Translations under genes and position numbers: made by a program
Shown: positions 7,701 to 13,989 of the stretch, piece after piece
Layout of the letters: the number at the start of each line of letters is the position of its first letter
Numbering within the stretch: the first letter of the stretch is position 1
The notes under the pieces: model-generated
Told to the model about the DNA's origin: nothing
The model's input: the letters and a program-made list of their open reading frames with translations, nothing else
The model's database searches: none
Origin: a virus
IMG/VR virus record: IMGVR_UViG_3300030102_007788
Location: 97,149 to 161,148 of that record
Length of the DNA stretch: 64,000 nt
Direction: 5' to 3' (one strand)

Positions 7701-7733
7701 TCCCCCACTCGAAAGAGTGGGGGATTTTTTTTT
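7701..7733 (+). terminator. Rho-independent terminator
   Basis: TCCCCCACTC and GAGTGGGGGA form a 10-bp perfect stem closed by a GAAA tetraloop and followed by nine T. It ends the 6447-7663 transcript. Confidence 0.9.
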
Positions 7734-7797
7734 GCCTGTTAATGCGAAATTGCCAAATAAAGCTTGCGAAATAATACATATCTGCTATAACTATATA

Positions 7798-7921
7798 ACG
7801 TTCCATCGAGTGATGATAACGTACCCTGATATAAATCAAATTATTATTATAAGATAAAGAAATAATCGTTACCCAATAAAATTGAAATAAGGGAGGGCAT
7901 GTGCGTGCCTTCCCTTTTTTT
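7798..7921 (+). ncRNA. Candidate small RNA with own promoter and terminator
   Basis: A promoter-like pair TTGCGA (7764-7769), 16-bp gap, TATAAC (7786-7791) would start transcription near 7798. The terminator at 7891-7921 closes it, giving about 124 nt without a good gene; a 14-codon frame starts at 7813. The inside is AT-rich and not obviously folded. Support is only the promoter-terminator pair. Confidence 0.35.
7891..7921 (+). terminator. Rho-independent terminator
   Basis: GGGAGGGCA pairs with TGCCTTCCC (one G-T pair) around a 6-nt loop and runs into seven T. Confidence 0.75.
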
Positions 7922-8043
7922 ATGATTGTAAATAAGTGATTGCGAAATAATGAATGCGAAATAAATAAATAACAAATAAAGGGGGTATACAATGTATATA
8001 CAATGATGCTAAAATCTTATGAGAATAAAATTCATTTAAAAGT

Positions 8044-8125
8044 CGTAAGTCATTGACTATCAAGCACTTACGTCGGCGGCGGGGGGGCGCCGCAGCCCTA
8101 AGTCACTGGCTATCAACGACTTAGG
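8044..8125. repeat. 82-bp triple-palindrome element, copy 1
   Basis: Two near-palindromic 29-mers (CGTAAGTC...ACTTACG and CCTAAGTC...GACTTAGG) flank a 24-bp GC core with seven G and the pair GCGGCG/CGCCGC. It lies between the AT-rich block and the first accessory cassette. The outer bases differ between the two 29-mers but change together (CG..CG versus CC..GG), so pairing is kept. Confidence 0.9.
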
Positions 8126-8194
8126 TACATTTTTAAATCACAACGTGGGCACGGTGTCAAGCAAAACAAAAATTTTATTTTTATATTTTTTGGG

Positions 8195-8223
8195 TTGACG
8201 GGGAACGTTTTTTAACATAGGAT
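8195..8223 (+). promoter_or_regulatory. Sigma70-type promoter for gene 8234-8476
   Basis: TTGACG, 17-bp gap, TAGGAT, then 10 nt ending in GTT before the ATG. Confidence 0.7.
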
Positions 8224-8233
8224 TAACGGCGTT

Positions 8234-8476
8234 ATGACAAGGCATATTGACAAACTACGGTACACGGAGGCATACGGCGAACAGGGTCACACTTATACTT
8301 TTACTGGCCCATGTATAGTCACGGGGGAGGAGTACAGCGTCACGGTTAAAGGGCCGGAACTTTTTAAGATGCGGCAAAATGATAGCATGATGGAATTAAA
8401 GTCATTAGATGCAGGCGACAGGGAGTTTTTGATTTCTGGAACCAGCCCGAAAGGATGGGACAAACTTTTTTCATAA
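8234..8476 (+). CDS. Small hypothetical protein, 80 aa
   Basis: Starts MTRHIDKLRYTEAYGEQGHT directly after its own promoter. A central segment (GPCIVTGEEYSVTVKGPEL) looks beta-rich. It is the first gene of the cassette between repeat copies 1 and 2. Function unknown. Confidence 0.75.
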   Translation: MTRHIDKLRYTEAYGEQGHTYTFTGPCIVTGEEYSVTVKGPELFKMRQNDSMMELKSLDAGDREFLISGTSPKGWDKLFS

Positions 8477-8492
8477 AAATTATTTTTATGGG

Positions 8493-8521
8493 TTGACTTG
8501 AACCAGTAAACAAAGTATTAT
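8493..8521 (+). promoter_or_regulatory. Sigma70-type promoter for gene 8533-9288
   Basis: TTGACT, 17-bp gap, TATTAT, then 11 nt ending CAGTT before ATG. Confidence 0.7.
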
Positions 8522-8532
8522 TTTTCTCAGTT

Positions 8533-9288
8533 ATGGCACTACTTAAATTCACATTTGAAAACGCAAAGCTGAAAGGCATTTGGCATTACTCACTACCAAG
8601 CGGCTTCACTTGCCCCGGCGCAAAAAGTTGTTTGACTTTCGCGGATAGGGTCACGGGTAAGATCACCGACAAGCAAACGGCGGTTGATGGCCAGAAGTTT
8701 CGCTGCTACGCTGCAATGGATGAGGCTCGGCGGCCTAATGTTCGCAAGCCACGTTGGGATAACTTCGATTTGTTAAAAGGTAAGACTATTAGCCAGATTG
8801 TCAAGTTGATAGTTGAGAGCATAAAGGAAACCGGATTGAAGCGGGGCGGGACGTTGCGTGTCCACATCGGCGGCGATTACTTTTCTCAAGTTTACTTCAA
8901 CGCATGGATGAAAGCAGCAAGTTTCTTTCCTAACATTATCTTTTATTCCTATACCAAAAGCATCAAGTTTTTACTGGACTACATTAAGAAAAACGGCGGC
9001 TTGCCAAGCAATTTTGTTTTTACCTGCTCGCGTGGTGGAAAGTATGATAATTTAATTCCCTCGACAATGGTTAAAAGCGCAAAGGTGTTTTTCTCCACCG
9101 ATGAGGCGAAGGCTCTCGGTTTGGATATCGACCACACCGACGACTTGGCAATCTCTGGTTCGGATGATTTTGCTTTGGTGATTCATGGAAGCCAGCCAGC
9201 AGGGAGCGAAGCAAGCAAGGCACTTTCGGCGAATAAGAAAAAGGGCTTTACAGGCTACAATAATTCTGCAACACTTGCCACCGCATAA
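8533..9288 (+). CDS. GP88-like conserved phage protein, 251 aa
   Basis: The N-terminal signature LPSGFTCPGAKSCLTFADR with a later CYAAMDEARRPNVRK strongly resembles the phage family called gene product 88, known from actinophages and many metagenomic phages and of unknown biochemical function. The conserved Cys residues (TCPGAKSC, then RCYA) could bind metal. Gly- and Ser-rich C-terminal residues follow. It has its own promoter and is coupled by TAATG to the tiny membrane gene downstream. Confidence 0.7.
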   Translation: MALLKFTFENAKLKGIWHYSLPSGFTCPGAKSCLTFADRVTGKITDKQTAVDGQKFRCYAAMDEARRPNVRKPRWDNFDLLKGKTISQIVKLIVESIKETGLKRGGTLRVHIGGDYFSQVYFNAWMKAASFFPNIIFYSYTKSIKFLLDYIKKNGGLPSNFVFTCSRGGKYDNLIPSTMVKSAKVFFSTDEAKALGLDIDHTDDLAISGSDDFALVIHGSQPAGSEASKALSANKKKGFTGYNNSATLATA

Positions 9289-9365
9289 TGGAAAGTCTTT
9301 GGGTCGTGGCCGGTTTGGTTATAGGTTTTATACTATGGATTAACTCACAACAACCAAGAGAATGA
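9288..9365 (+). CDS. Tiny membrane protein, 25 aa
   Basis: Start and stop overlap both neighbours (TAATG at 9288, ATGA at 9362). The sequence MESLWVVAGLVIGFILWINS is a single transmembrane helix with a polar tail. Coupling on both sides makes it likely real. Confidence 0.6.
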   Translation: MESLWVVAGLVIGFILWINSQQPRE

Positions 9366-9793
9366 AAAACAAAATCGAGTATGTAATGCAACAAGAGGGA
9401 GAGAAAAACGTGATTCTCGGAATCCGTGGTAACGATAGGGATTTAATCATTCGACATTACTGGGATTTTTGGAATCACGAAGCGACATCTTCAGAGGACA
9501 TAATCTGGGCGAATGATGTAGTGAAACCCTATTTGGGATATTTTTGGACTACTAAAACAAAACTAAAAAACGCTTTGGTTAATATGACTTTTAGCTCTCT
9601 ACTAAATTGTGAGAATTTAAGTCAGTTCAAGGGGTTGAAGGGTGGCGCGATGCCTTTCGCTAGGGACTACGCCAAATTGAGATATGACGACATTAAACCC
9701 GTCAGATTTCTTATGACAAAAAACAAATATGATTTTTACAGCTTGGGAAAGATAACAGCAGAAAATTTAACTGATTACGATGCAGCAAAATAA
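9362..9793 (+). CDS. Hypothetical protein, 143 aa
   Basis: Starts MKNKIEYVMQQEGEKNVILG in an ATGA overlap. Rich in Asp, Asn and aromatic residues (RHYWDFWNHEATSSEDIIW). It overlaps the next frame by 14 bases. Function unknown. Confidence 0.7.
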   Translation: MKNKIEYVMQQEGEKNVILGIRGNDRDLIIRHYWDFWNHEATSSEDIIWANDVVKPYLGYFWTTKTKLKNALVNMTFSSLLNCENLSQFKGLKGGAMPFARDYAKLRYDDIKPVRFLMTKNKYDFYSLGKITAENLTDYDAAK

Positions 9794-10001
9794 TAATACT
9801 GACACACACCAAACGGAGGAGGCTTTCGGAGTTCCTCAGGATCAATTAAGAGGATTAATATCTTCAGTAAATCAGGGATATAAAACTTTTTGTAAAAAGA
9901 AAAAAAACGCCTTGGGTAAAAAATGTGACCGAAGGCACATGATGCCAAATAGTGAGCGTTTATATAATCAGAATTTTGCCAACCCAAATAAAACTGATTA
10001 A
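9780..10001 (+). CDS. Small hypothetical protein, 73 aa
   Basis: Polar N-terminus (MQQNNNTDTHQTEEAF), then a basic segment with two Cys (FCKKKKNALGKKCDRRH). The last gene before the tRNA. Function unknown. Confidence 0.6.
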   Translation: MQQNNNTDTHQTEEAFGVPQDQLRGLISSVNQGYKTFCKKKKNALGKKCDRRHMMPNSERLYNQNFANPNKTD

Positions 10002-10022
10002 ATAATTATTAAATAATAACGG

Positions 10023-10096
10023 CGCGGGGTAGCCAAGTGGTAAGGCAGGTCTCTGCAAAAGACCCATCGTCGGTTCGATCCCGATCCTCGCGTCCA
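10023..10096 (+). tRNA. tRNA-Cys (anticodon GCA)
   Basis: All arms fold: acceptor CGCGGGG/CCTCGCG (one G-T), D arm GCC/GGC, anticodon stem GGTCT/AGACC with loop CTGCAAA giving GCA, 4-nt variable loop, T arm GTCGG/CCGAT with loop TTCGATC. The discriminator base is T, the identity element for cysteinyl-tRNA synthetase, and CCA is encoded. It is the only tRNA I find in the window and ends 14 bases before repeat copy 2. Confidence 0.95.
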
Positions 10097-10109
10097 TCTT
10101 CAAAACATA

Positions 10110-10191
10110 CGTAAGTCATTGACTATCAACGACTTAGGCGCGCAGCGCCCCCCCTCCGCCGGCGTAACCCATTGATAATCAGTCACTTAGG
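10110..10191. repeat. 82-bp triple-palindrome element, copy 2 (inverted)
   Basis: Same 29+24+29 layout and same 82-bp length, but the core runs the other way (seven C on the plus strand). The right-hand 29-mer has lost part of its palindrome (CGTAACCC). It sits between tRNA-Cys and the reverse DUF932 gene. Confidence 0.9.
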
Positions 10192-10219
10192 GCCTTTTTT
10201 CTGTCAAGCTTTTTTAATC

Positions 10220-10251
10220 AAAAAAAATCCCCCTCCCTTGCGGGAGGGGGT
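10220..10251 (-). terminator. Rho-independent terminator of the DUF932 gene
   Basis: On the minus strand a CCCCCTCCC/GGGAGGGGG stem with a short loop is followed by seven or more T. Confidence 0.85.
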
Positions 10252-10265
10252 TGATGGTGTTCCCC

Positions 10266-11201
10266 TTAGTTCGCGGCCAGATCGACCACGGTGGCAGTCT
10301 TCTGCTTTTCAGGAACCTTGGAGGTCAGCTTCTTAAAGAAGGCTGGCTCGCGGGTTGCCTTATGCAGATTGCCAAGCACGTTCCGGTTAGAGCGTGATGA
10401 CAGCTCAAACCGATGTTCCTGAACCTCGTGGGTGAGGTGTTGCGTGACCGCGTTGTACAGGTTGTACATATTGCGATCATGTGCCACGGCGTCATGGCCC
10501 GACTCGATCCGAAAAGACTTGTTAGTCCAGATCGGCGCGATGGAATCCTTGAGGGACTCAGACAGAACTTTTTTAATGACAAGATTGTCAAGAATCAGTT
10601 CGCCTTGCTCTTTGGACAGTTCAAACTCCCTCATTTTTTTGAAGACGTTCACCGACTCGCGGTATTTGTCCATGCACTCATTCAGCGAATCCGTGATTGA
10701 GTCGAAACTCAAACGGGTGCTGTGACGTTGGCTCAGGCTGGTATCGTTAACCATTGTGACCATGCCATTGCTGCAGATCTTCCGAAGAAGACCAAGACTC
10801 CAACTCAAACCACAACTCCGGTCAAAAGAGTTGTTGAGGGTCAGGCGCATCGAAACGATGTCACCGACGGCTACCTCCTCCTGCTGGCCGGGGAAGTCGT
10901 AAACCCCATAAAACCGCGCCCCATCACGGGTAGCTAGTTTTTTGGATTTGAATTCACCGAGGTTGCTACCACGAAGGGCTTCCTCGACCTTTTCAACAAC
11001 GACTCCGTTGTTGACGATTTCGTACTGCTTAGTGCTAGTACCCAGACAGACTCCATTGTCTGTGCGAAAGTTCCCGAAGATGGGGGACTTTCCGACCACT
11101 ACCGGTCTCTGCTTGTGATCATACAAGGGGCGTTGTTCCACCTCGTAATCATACTCGCGAGAGTGTAGCGTCTCTTTTGGTATGGATTGTTTTCTGCTCA
11201 T
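10266..11201 (-). CDS. DUF932 domain protein, 311 aa
   Basis: The sequence has the features of DUF932 (phage/plasmid-like protein family): GKSPIFGNFRTDNGVCLG, STKQYEIVNN, a central GARFYGVYDFPG, MRLTLNNSFDRSCGL and LRKICSNGMV, then a long helical C-terminus. The family is widespread in phages and plasmids; its biochemical role is not established. It forms a single-gene cassette between repeat copies 2 and 3 with its own promoter and terminator. Confidence 0.8.
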   Translation of the reverse strand: MSRKQSIPKETLHSREYDYEVEQRPLYDHKQRPVVVGKSPIFGNFRTDNGVCLGTSTKQYEIVNNGVVVEKVEEALRGSNLGEFKSKKLATRDGARFYGVYDFPGQQEEVAVGDIVSMRLTLNNSFDRSCGLSWSLGLLRKICSNGMVTMVNDTSLSQRHSTRLSFDSITDSLNECMDKYRESVNVFKKMREFELSKEQGELILDNLVIKKVLSESLKDSIAPIWTNKSFRIESGHDAVAHDRNMYNLYNAVTQHLTHEVQEHRFELSSRSNRNVLGNLHKATREPAFFKKLTSKVPEKQKTATVVDLAAN

Positions 11202-11232
11202 AACATTTTTAGTGCTTCCTCAGCACGCATTT

Positions 11233-11261
11233 ATATTCTCATAATCTGGCCACCGGGTCAA
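11233..11261 (-). promoter_or_regulatory. Promoter of the DUF932 gene
   Basis: On the minus strand: TTGACC, 17-bp gap, extended TGA-GAATAT. Unlike its relatives it has a 31-nt gap to the start codon. The leader contains a GTGCT/AGCAC hairpin (11212-11226) that shows GAGGA in its loop. Confidence 0.65.
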
Positions 11262-11331
11262 CCCTTTTTTTGTAATTATTTTTCTTTTTTTTATGCTTGA
11301 CTTTTCTGAACGAAACTCCGACAAGGTCCAT

Positions 11332-11413
11332 CCTAAGTCATTGGTAATCAAGGACTTAGGGCCGCGGCGGGGGGGCGCCGCCGGCGTAACCCACTGACTA
11401 TCAATAACTTACG
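11332..11413. repeat. 82-bp triple-palindrome element, copy 3
   Basis: Left 29-mer CCTAAGTC...GGACTTAGG, core with GGCGGGGGGGCGCC, right 29-mer CGTAACCC...ACTTACG. It abuts a minus-strand terminator. Confidence 0.9.
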
Positions 11414-11446
11414 ACAAAAAAAACCCACGGCGTTGGCCGTGGGTTA
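11414..11446 (-). terminator. Rho-independent terminator
   Basis: On the minus strand CCCACGGC/GCCGTGGG with loop CAAC is followed by eight T. It ends the transcript carrying gene 11580-11822 and its structured tail. Confidence 0.85.
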
Positions 11447-11453
11447 GTGTTAT

Positions 11454-11584
11454 GAAGAGACGTATAGATGTCTCAGGAGAGTGAAGCCCTCGCCTTGGTA
11501 AAACCCGCTAGGGTAGAAAGTATAAAACCCCTAACGGTAAAACCCAAGGCAAGGGCGACTTGAAGGAAAGGAGGAACCTTCAAG
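11454..11584 (-). ncRNA. Structured RNA in the 3' tail of gene 11580-11822
   Basis: Three hairpins lie between the stop codon and the terminator. The central one has a 13-bp stem (11486-11498 with 11544-11556), an internal loop carrying GGGTTTTACC on both sides and an inner 7-bp stem (11507-11513 with 11529-11535). In both stems the imperfect pair is C-A on the plus strand but G-U on the minus strand, so the RNA is expected on the minus strand, matching gene and terminator. The hairpin at 11559-11584 has a perfect 8-bp stem and loop TTCCTCCTTT, equal to the anti-Shine-Dalgarno CCUCCUU of 16S rRNA. Function unknown. Confidence 0.6.
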
Positions 11585-11822
11585 CACCTTTAGGAAGTAA
11601 CCAGCTCCCTAAAATTCTCAGAAAATTTGGCTTTGTGAGATAGCGGTCAACTTCTTTTTGAGTAGCCAACCGAAGGTGTTCGGCGGGAATCGCTTTCTGA
11701 TTCTTTCCGTGTCTTTCGGTGACAACTCTTGATTTGCTGAAGTTGTTTGAGATTACGCGCTCAACTTTTTTTGTCTTTGTATTGTAGTACAACGAACCGT
11801 TTCTTATCTTGGTAAGTTTCAT
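11580..11822 (-). CDS. Small basic hypothetical protein, 80 aa
   Basis: The start (MKLTKIRNGSLYYNTKTK) is set by the promoter at 11833-11861, 10 nt upstream. A longer in-frame reading to 11897 would run through that promoter. The protein is basic with a hydrophobic end (FLRILGSWLLPKGA). Its stop codon lies in the first hairpin of the structured 3' tail. Function unknown. Confidence 0.7.
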   Translation of the reverse strand: MKLTKIRNGSLYYNTKTKKVERVISNNFSKSRVVTERHGKNQKAIPAEHLRLATQKEVDRYLTKPNFLRILGSWLLPKGA

Positions 11823-11832
11823 AACTGAGAAA

Positions 11833-11861
11833 AGTATGCCCCACACAGGGAGCATTGTCAA
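11833..11861 (-). promoter_or_regulatory. Sigma70-type promoter for gene 11580-11822
   Basis: Minus strand TTGACA, 17-bp gap, CATACT, then 10 nt to ATG (CAGTTATGA). Divergent from the promoter at 11886-11914. Confidence 0.7.
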
Positions 11862-11885
11862 CATGAAAAAAAACAAAAAAAGGGG

Positions 11886-11914
11886 TTGACCATTCACAAA
11901 AAGTATGATTAAAT
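11886..11914 (+). promoter_or_regulatory. Sigma70-type promoter for gene 11925-12344
   Basis: TTGACC, 17-bp gap, extended TGA-TTAAAT, then 10 nt ending CGTT before ATGAGG. Confidence 0.7.
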
Positions 11915-11924
11915 TATCTCCGTT

Positions 11925-12344
11925 ATGAGGAAGTACATTCCATGGGAAAAGGCAGAGAGCTTCGCTCCGGATCGCGTCAAGGTGTATCGCAACCTCACTT
12001 ACAAGTGTTGGACTATATGCGATGCGAAGGATGGCAAGCTATATTGTCATGCGGATAGTGTTGACTTGCGTGATTGCAAGTTTCGGGTGCAGCCAGCAGG
12101 CCGCGCAAGAGTCTTGAAGGAGCGGCAGAAGAACGTCCACGCTTACGTGGTCGGAAAGTTCCACGATGTGAACTTCGAGCAGGCGCACTATATGCCTCGC
12201 GGCTACAAATTCGCGCAGGCTTTCTACAATCCTTATAGGGTTGAAACGTTTGTGAATTATCACAATGGCACGCCGCTATATGAAGCGGCACGGGTTGTCT
12301 GCAAAAAGGCAGCAGACGGGGCAATGAACATTTATTACGCTTGA
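11925..12344 (+). CDS. Hypothetical protein, 139 aa
   Basis: Starts MRKYIPWEKAESFAPDRVKV. It is rich in aromatic and basic residues with several single Cys; the codon use is more GC-rich than that of late genes, suggesting a separate origin. No family recognised. The next promoter begins inside its last codons (12341). Confidence 0.75.
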   Translation: MRKYIPWEKAESFAPDRVKVYRNLTYKCWTICDAKDGKLYCHADSVDLRDCKFRVQPAGRARVLKERQKNVHAYVVGKFHDVNFEQAHYMPRGYKFAQAFYNPYRVETFVNYHNGTPLYEAARVVCKKAADGAMNIYYA

Positions 12345-12369
12345 CAGCGTACCCTGTCTAATATATAGT
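12341..12369 (+). promoter_or_regulatory. Sigma70-type promoter for gene 12392-12643
   Basis: TTGACA, 17-bp gap, TATAGT. Here the leader is longer (22 nt to ATG) and contains AAGGGA as a ribosome-binding site, unlike the near-leaderless family members. Confidence 0.75.
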
Positions 12370-12391
12370 TATCAGCAGTTAAGGGAACAAC

Positions 12392-12643
12392 ATGAATCAG
12401 AATCAAATGGATGATCATTGGCTGAGGCCGCGAACAAAAGCGGGAACTGAAGAGATGCGGAAAAGACTCAAAGCTATGAGGTTTATGCTGGAAGAAGCAG
12501 CGGCTCAAAGCCTAGAGGGCCGGATAGCTTCTAAGGTATTCAATGAATACTTTTCTTTCGAGTGGGAGGATGTACCATCCCTAGAAGAAAAAAAAGTAGA
12601 TTTAACGAAAAAGGTGGTTGACACCGCTGCCAGTGTGCAGTAA
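12392..12643 (+). CDS. Small hypothetical protein, 83 aa
   Basis: Starts MNQNQMDDHWLRPRTKAGTE after a proper Shine-Dalgarno. The helical middle (MRKRLKAMRFMLEEAAAQSL) could form a coiled coil. The last codons contain the promoter of a downstream RNA. Function unknown. Confidence 0.7.
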   Translation: MNQNQMDDHWLRPRTKAGTEEMRKRLKAMRFMLEEAAAQSLEGRIASKVFNEYFSFEWEDVPSLEEKKVDLTKKVVDTAASVQ

Positions 12644-12646
12644 GAT
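12618..12646 (+). promoter_or_regulatory. Promoter of structured RNA 1
   Basis: TTGACA, 17-bp gap, TAAGAT; the -10 box contains the stop codon of the upstream gene. No start codon follows; instead a folded RNA begins near 12653. Confidence 0.65.
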
Positions 12647-12652
12647 GAGTTT

Positions 12653-12813
12653 TCCCTTCGGGGACTTGTTAATATAACTTGTATATCTGTCTCCCTGTTA
12701 GTGGAGGTTAACTAACAAAGGTTATAGTAGTCGCACCTTCAATTGTATTATTGTTGTGTTTCATAGTAAAGGGAGTCAGACTGGGCTGACTTAAAACAAC
12801 CCAGACGCTTTTT
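12653..12813 (+). ncRNA. Candidate structured RNA 1
   Basis: About 160 nt between a strong promoter and a terminator-like hairpin (CTGGG 12781-12785 with CCCAG 12800-12804, then TTTTT). A long-range stem joins TCTGTCTCCC (12686-12695) and GGGAGTCAGA (12771-12780). Inside are TGTTAGT/ACTAACA with loop GGAGGTTA (12696-12717) and AAGGT/ACCTT. The GGAGG in the loop is a bare Shine-Dalgarno. There is no open frame of note. No known RNA family is recognised. Confidence 0.55.
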
Positions 12814-12840
12814 GAAAATTTGAGTTGACGGAGTTAAATA
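12812..12840 (+). promoter_or_regulatory. Possible promoter of structured RNA 2
   Basis: TTGAAA, 17-bp gap, TAAATA. An alternative -35 TTGACG at 12825 lacks a good -10. RNA 2 could also be made by read-through from RNA 1. Confidence 0.4.
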
Positions 12841-12846
12841 CCCCTG

Positions 12847-13101
12847 CGAGTTTCCGTACATTTACTCGTGCCCGTTTTACTGCTGGTGGTGCGGCAGCAA
12901 CTCATTAATTTCCCTTCTCGACGGAGAAGGGCGGTGTGACGGAATTAATCTCTCCCAAGGAGATAACGTAGCACCTGCGGAAGTACCAACGGCTAAGTGG
13001 TTGAGGGAAAACGTGGGTGAGTCCGAAGTAGGTTGATAAGAAACTTTGTTTCTCGGGAACCGAAAAGGTGTTGGTAAACAAATAATCCAACCACCATTTT
13101 T
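12847..13101 (+). ncRNA. Candidate structured RNA 2
   Basis: About 255 nt with several stems: CGAGT/ACTCG; ATTAATT (12905 region) with AATTAAT enclosing a perfect CCCTTCTC/GAGAAGGG hairpin; TCTCC/GGAGA; GAAAC/GTTTC; and a final GGTGTTGG/CCAACCACC stem before TTTTT. It has no convincing coding frame. I looked for tmRNA, RNase P and group I intron landmarks and did not find them. Confidence 0.5.
13067..13101 (+). terminator. Terminator of structured RNA 2
   Basis: GGTGTTGG pairs with CCAACCACC (one bulged base), followed by ATTTTTAATTT. Confidence 0.55.
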
Positions 13102-13112
13102 AATTTATAACA

Positions 13113-13328
13113 ATGAAAACTAAACACGCCCAAAGAAAGGCAGAGAAAAGAAAGGCAACCCGCAGCCTTAAACTTGATGCGGTCAAGACTCGCGACATAA
13201 TTGTCCGTGGCTTGAAGCAAGAAGTTAAAAGAGACTTTCGTCGCTGGAAAAAGAATCATGCTGGCAAGGTTGAGATAATTTCTCATATTAAAAAATTGGA
13301 ATCGCAGGTTAATCAAATATTCTCATAA
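13113..13328 (+). CDS. Small basic hypothetical protein, 71 aa
   Basis: Starts MKTKHAQRKAEKRKATRSLK; strongly basic and helical, so nucleic-acid binding is plausible. It lies 11 bases after the terminator of RNA 2, and is coupled by TAATG to the zinc-knuckle gene. A separate promoter is not evident. Confidence 0.65.
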   Translation: MKTKHAQRKAEKRKATRSLKLDAVKTRDIIVRGLKQEVKRDFRRWKKNHAGKVEIISHIKKLESQVNQIFS

Positions 13329-13507
13329 TGATTTGCTATGAGTGTGGCATCAAAGCCCAACGCAAAGAAACAAGATCAGCCAAGAAAGAAAGCCGCGATC
13401 CTCAAATAACTATTAGATGCGGCACATGGCGTAAAGGTTCATGCGATAAGTGTAAGAAAAAAAGAATTCATGTAACAGAAATTTCTGATTTTATTCTGAT
13501 TAAATAA
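13328..13507 (+). CDS. Small zinc-knuckle protein, 59 aa
   Basis: The ATG overlaps the previous stop. The protein has CYECG near the N-terminus and CDKCKKKR later, two CxxC-type pairs that could hold one zinc ion, with many Lys and Arg between them. Probably a nucleic-acid-binding or regulatory protein; function unknown. Confidence 0.65.
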   Translation: MICYECGIKAQRKETRSAKKESRDPQITIRCGTWRKGSCDKCKKKRIHVTEISDFILIK

Positions 13508-13602
13508 GAAGTAAATAAGGATTAAATAAATAACAAATATTGTTAAATTCTTTTAATTTCTGAGAAAAAAATTATTTTTTTGAAAAAAATTCTTAAAAAG
13601 CA

Positions 13603-13684
13603 CCTAAGTCACTGGTAATCAGTCACTTACGACTCCGGAGGGGGGGCGCCGCAGCCGTAAGTCATTGGTATTCAACGACTTAAG
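13603..13684. repeat. 82-bp triple-palindrome element, copy 4
   Basis: Left 29-mer CCTAAGTC...CACTTACG, core GGAGGGGGGGCGCCG, right 29-mer CGTAAGTC...GACTTAAG. It separates forward from reverse genes. Confidence 0.9.
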
Positions 13685-13706
13685 GTGTTTTTTTTGTCAA
13701 GGTTTT

Positions 13707-13931
13707 TTAGCCTTGATAGCGGTAGGCTCCGAGCAGGTCGCCGCCCCAACCGTGGGCAACGGTGCAGCCGTCCTCTTCCAGAATCCAAGGCCACATATTG
13801 TCATCAGCCTGCTGGGCCAACTCCAAAGCCTTGTCCATTGCCGAATGGTCAACACCGGCTTCATTGGTGAATTCCTTGCTGCTCACCCTGTTGGTGTCCT
13901 CGTTCTTCCAGTACAATGTATATGTCCTCAT
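13707..13931 (-). CDS. Small acidic hypothetical protein, 74 aa
   Basis: MRTYTLYWKNEDTNRVSSKE follows its own promoter. Acidic with a Trp-rich segment (NMWPWILEEDG). Single-gene unit in the cassette after copy 4. Function unknown. Confidence 0.75.
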   Translation of the reverse strand: MRTYTLYWKNEDTNRVSSKEFTNEAGVDHSAMDKALELAQQADDNMWPWILEEDGCTVAHGWGGDLLGAYRYQG

Positions 13932-13940
13932 AACGGAATT

Positions 13941-13968
13941 ATCTTATCACAAGTTCAGAAAAAGTCAA
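13941..13968 (-). promoter_or_regulatory. Sigma70-type promoter for gene 13707-13931
   Basis: Minus strand TTGACT, 16-bp gap with TTTTCTGA after the -35, extended TGA-TAAGAT, 9 nt, then GTTATGAG. Confidence 0.7.
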
Positions 13969-13989
13969 CAGGTTTTTTTAATTTTTTGA

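Noticed and set aside
11823-11897. Hydrophobic N-terminal extension of gene 11580-11822
   Set aside because: The extension overlaps the gene's own promoter, so it cannot be on the transcript.
12653-13101. tmRNA, RNase P RNA or group I intron
   Set aside because: I looked for the tmRNA ends and tag frame, the RNase P P4 sequences and the group I P/Q/R/S elements and did not find them.
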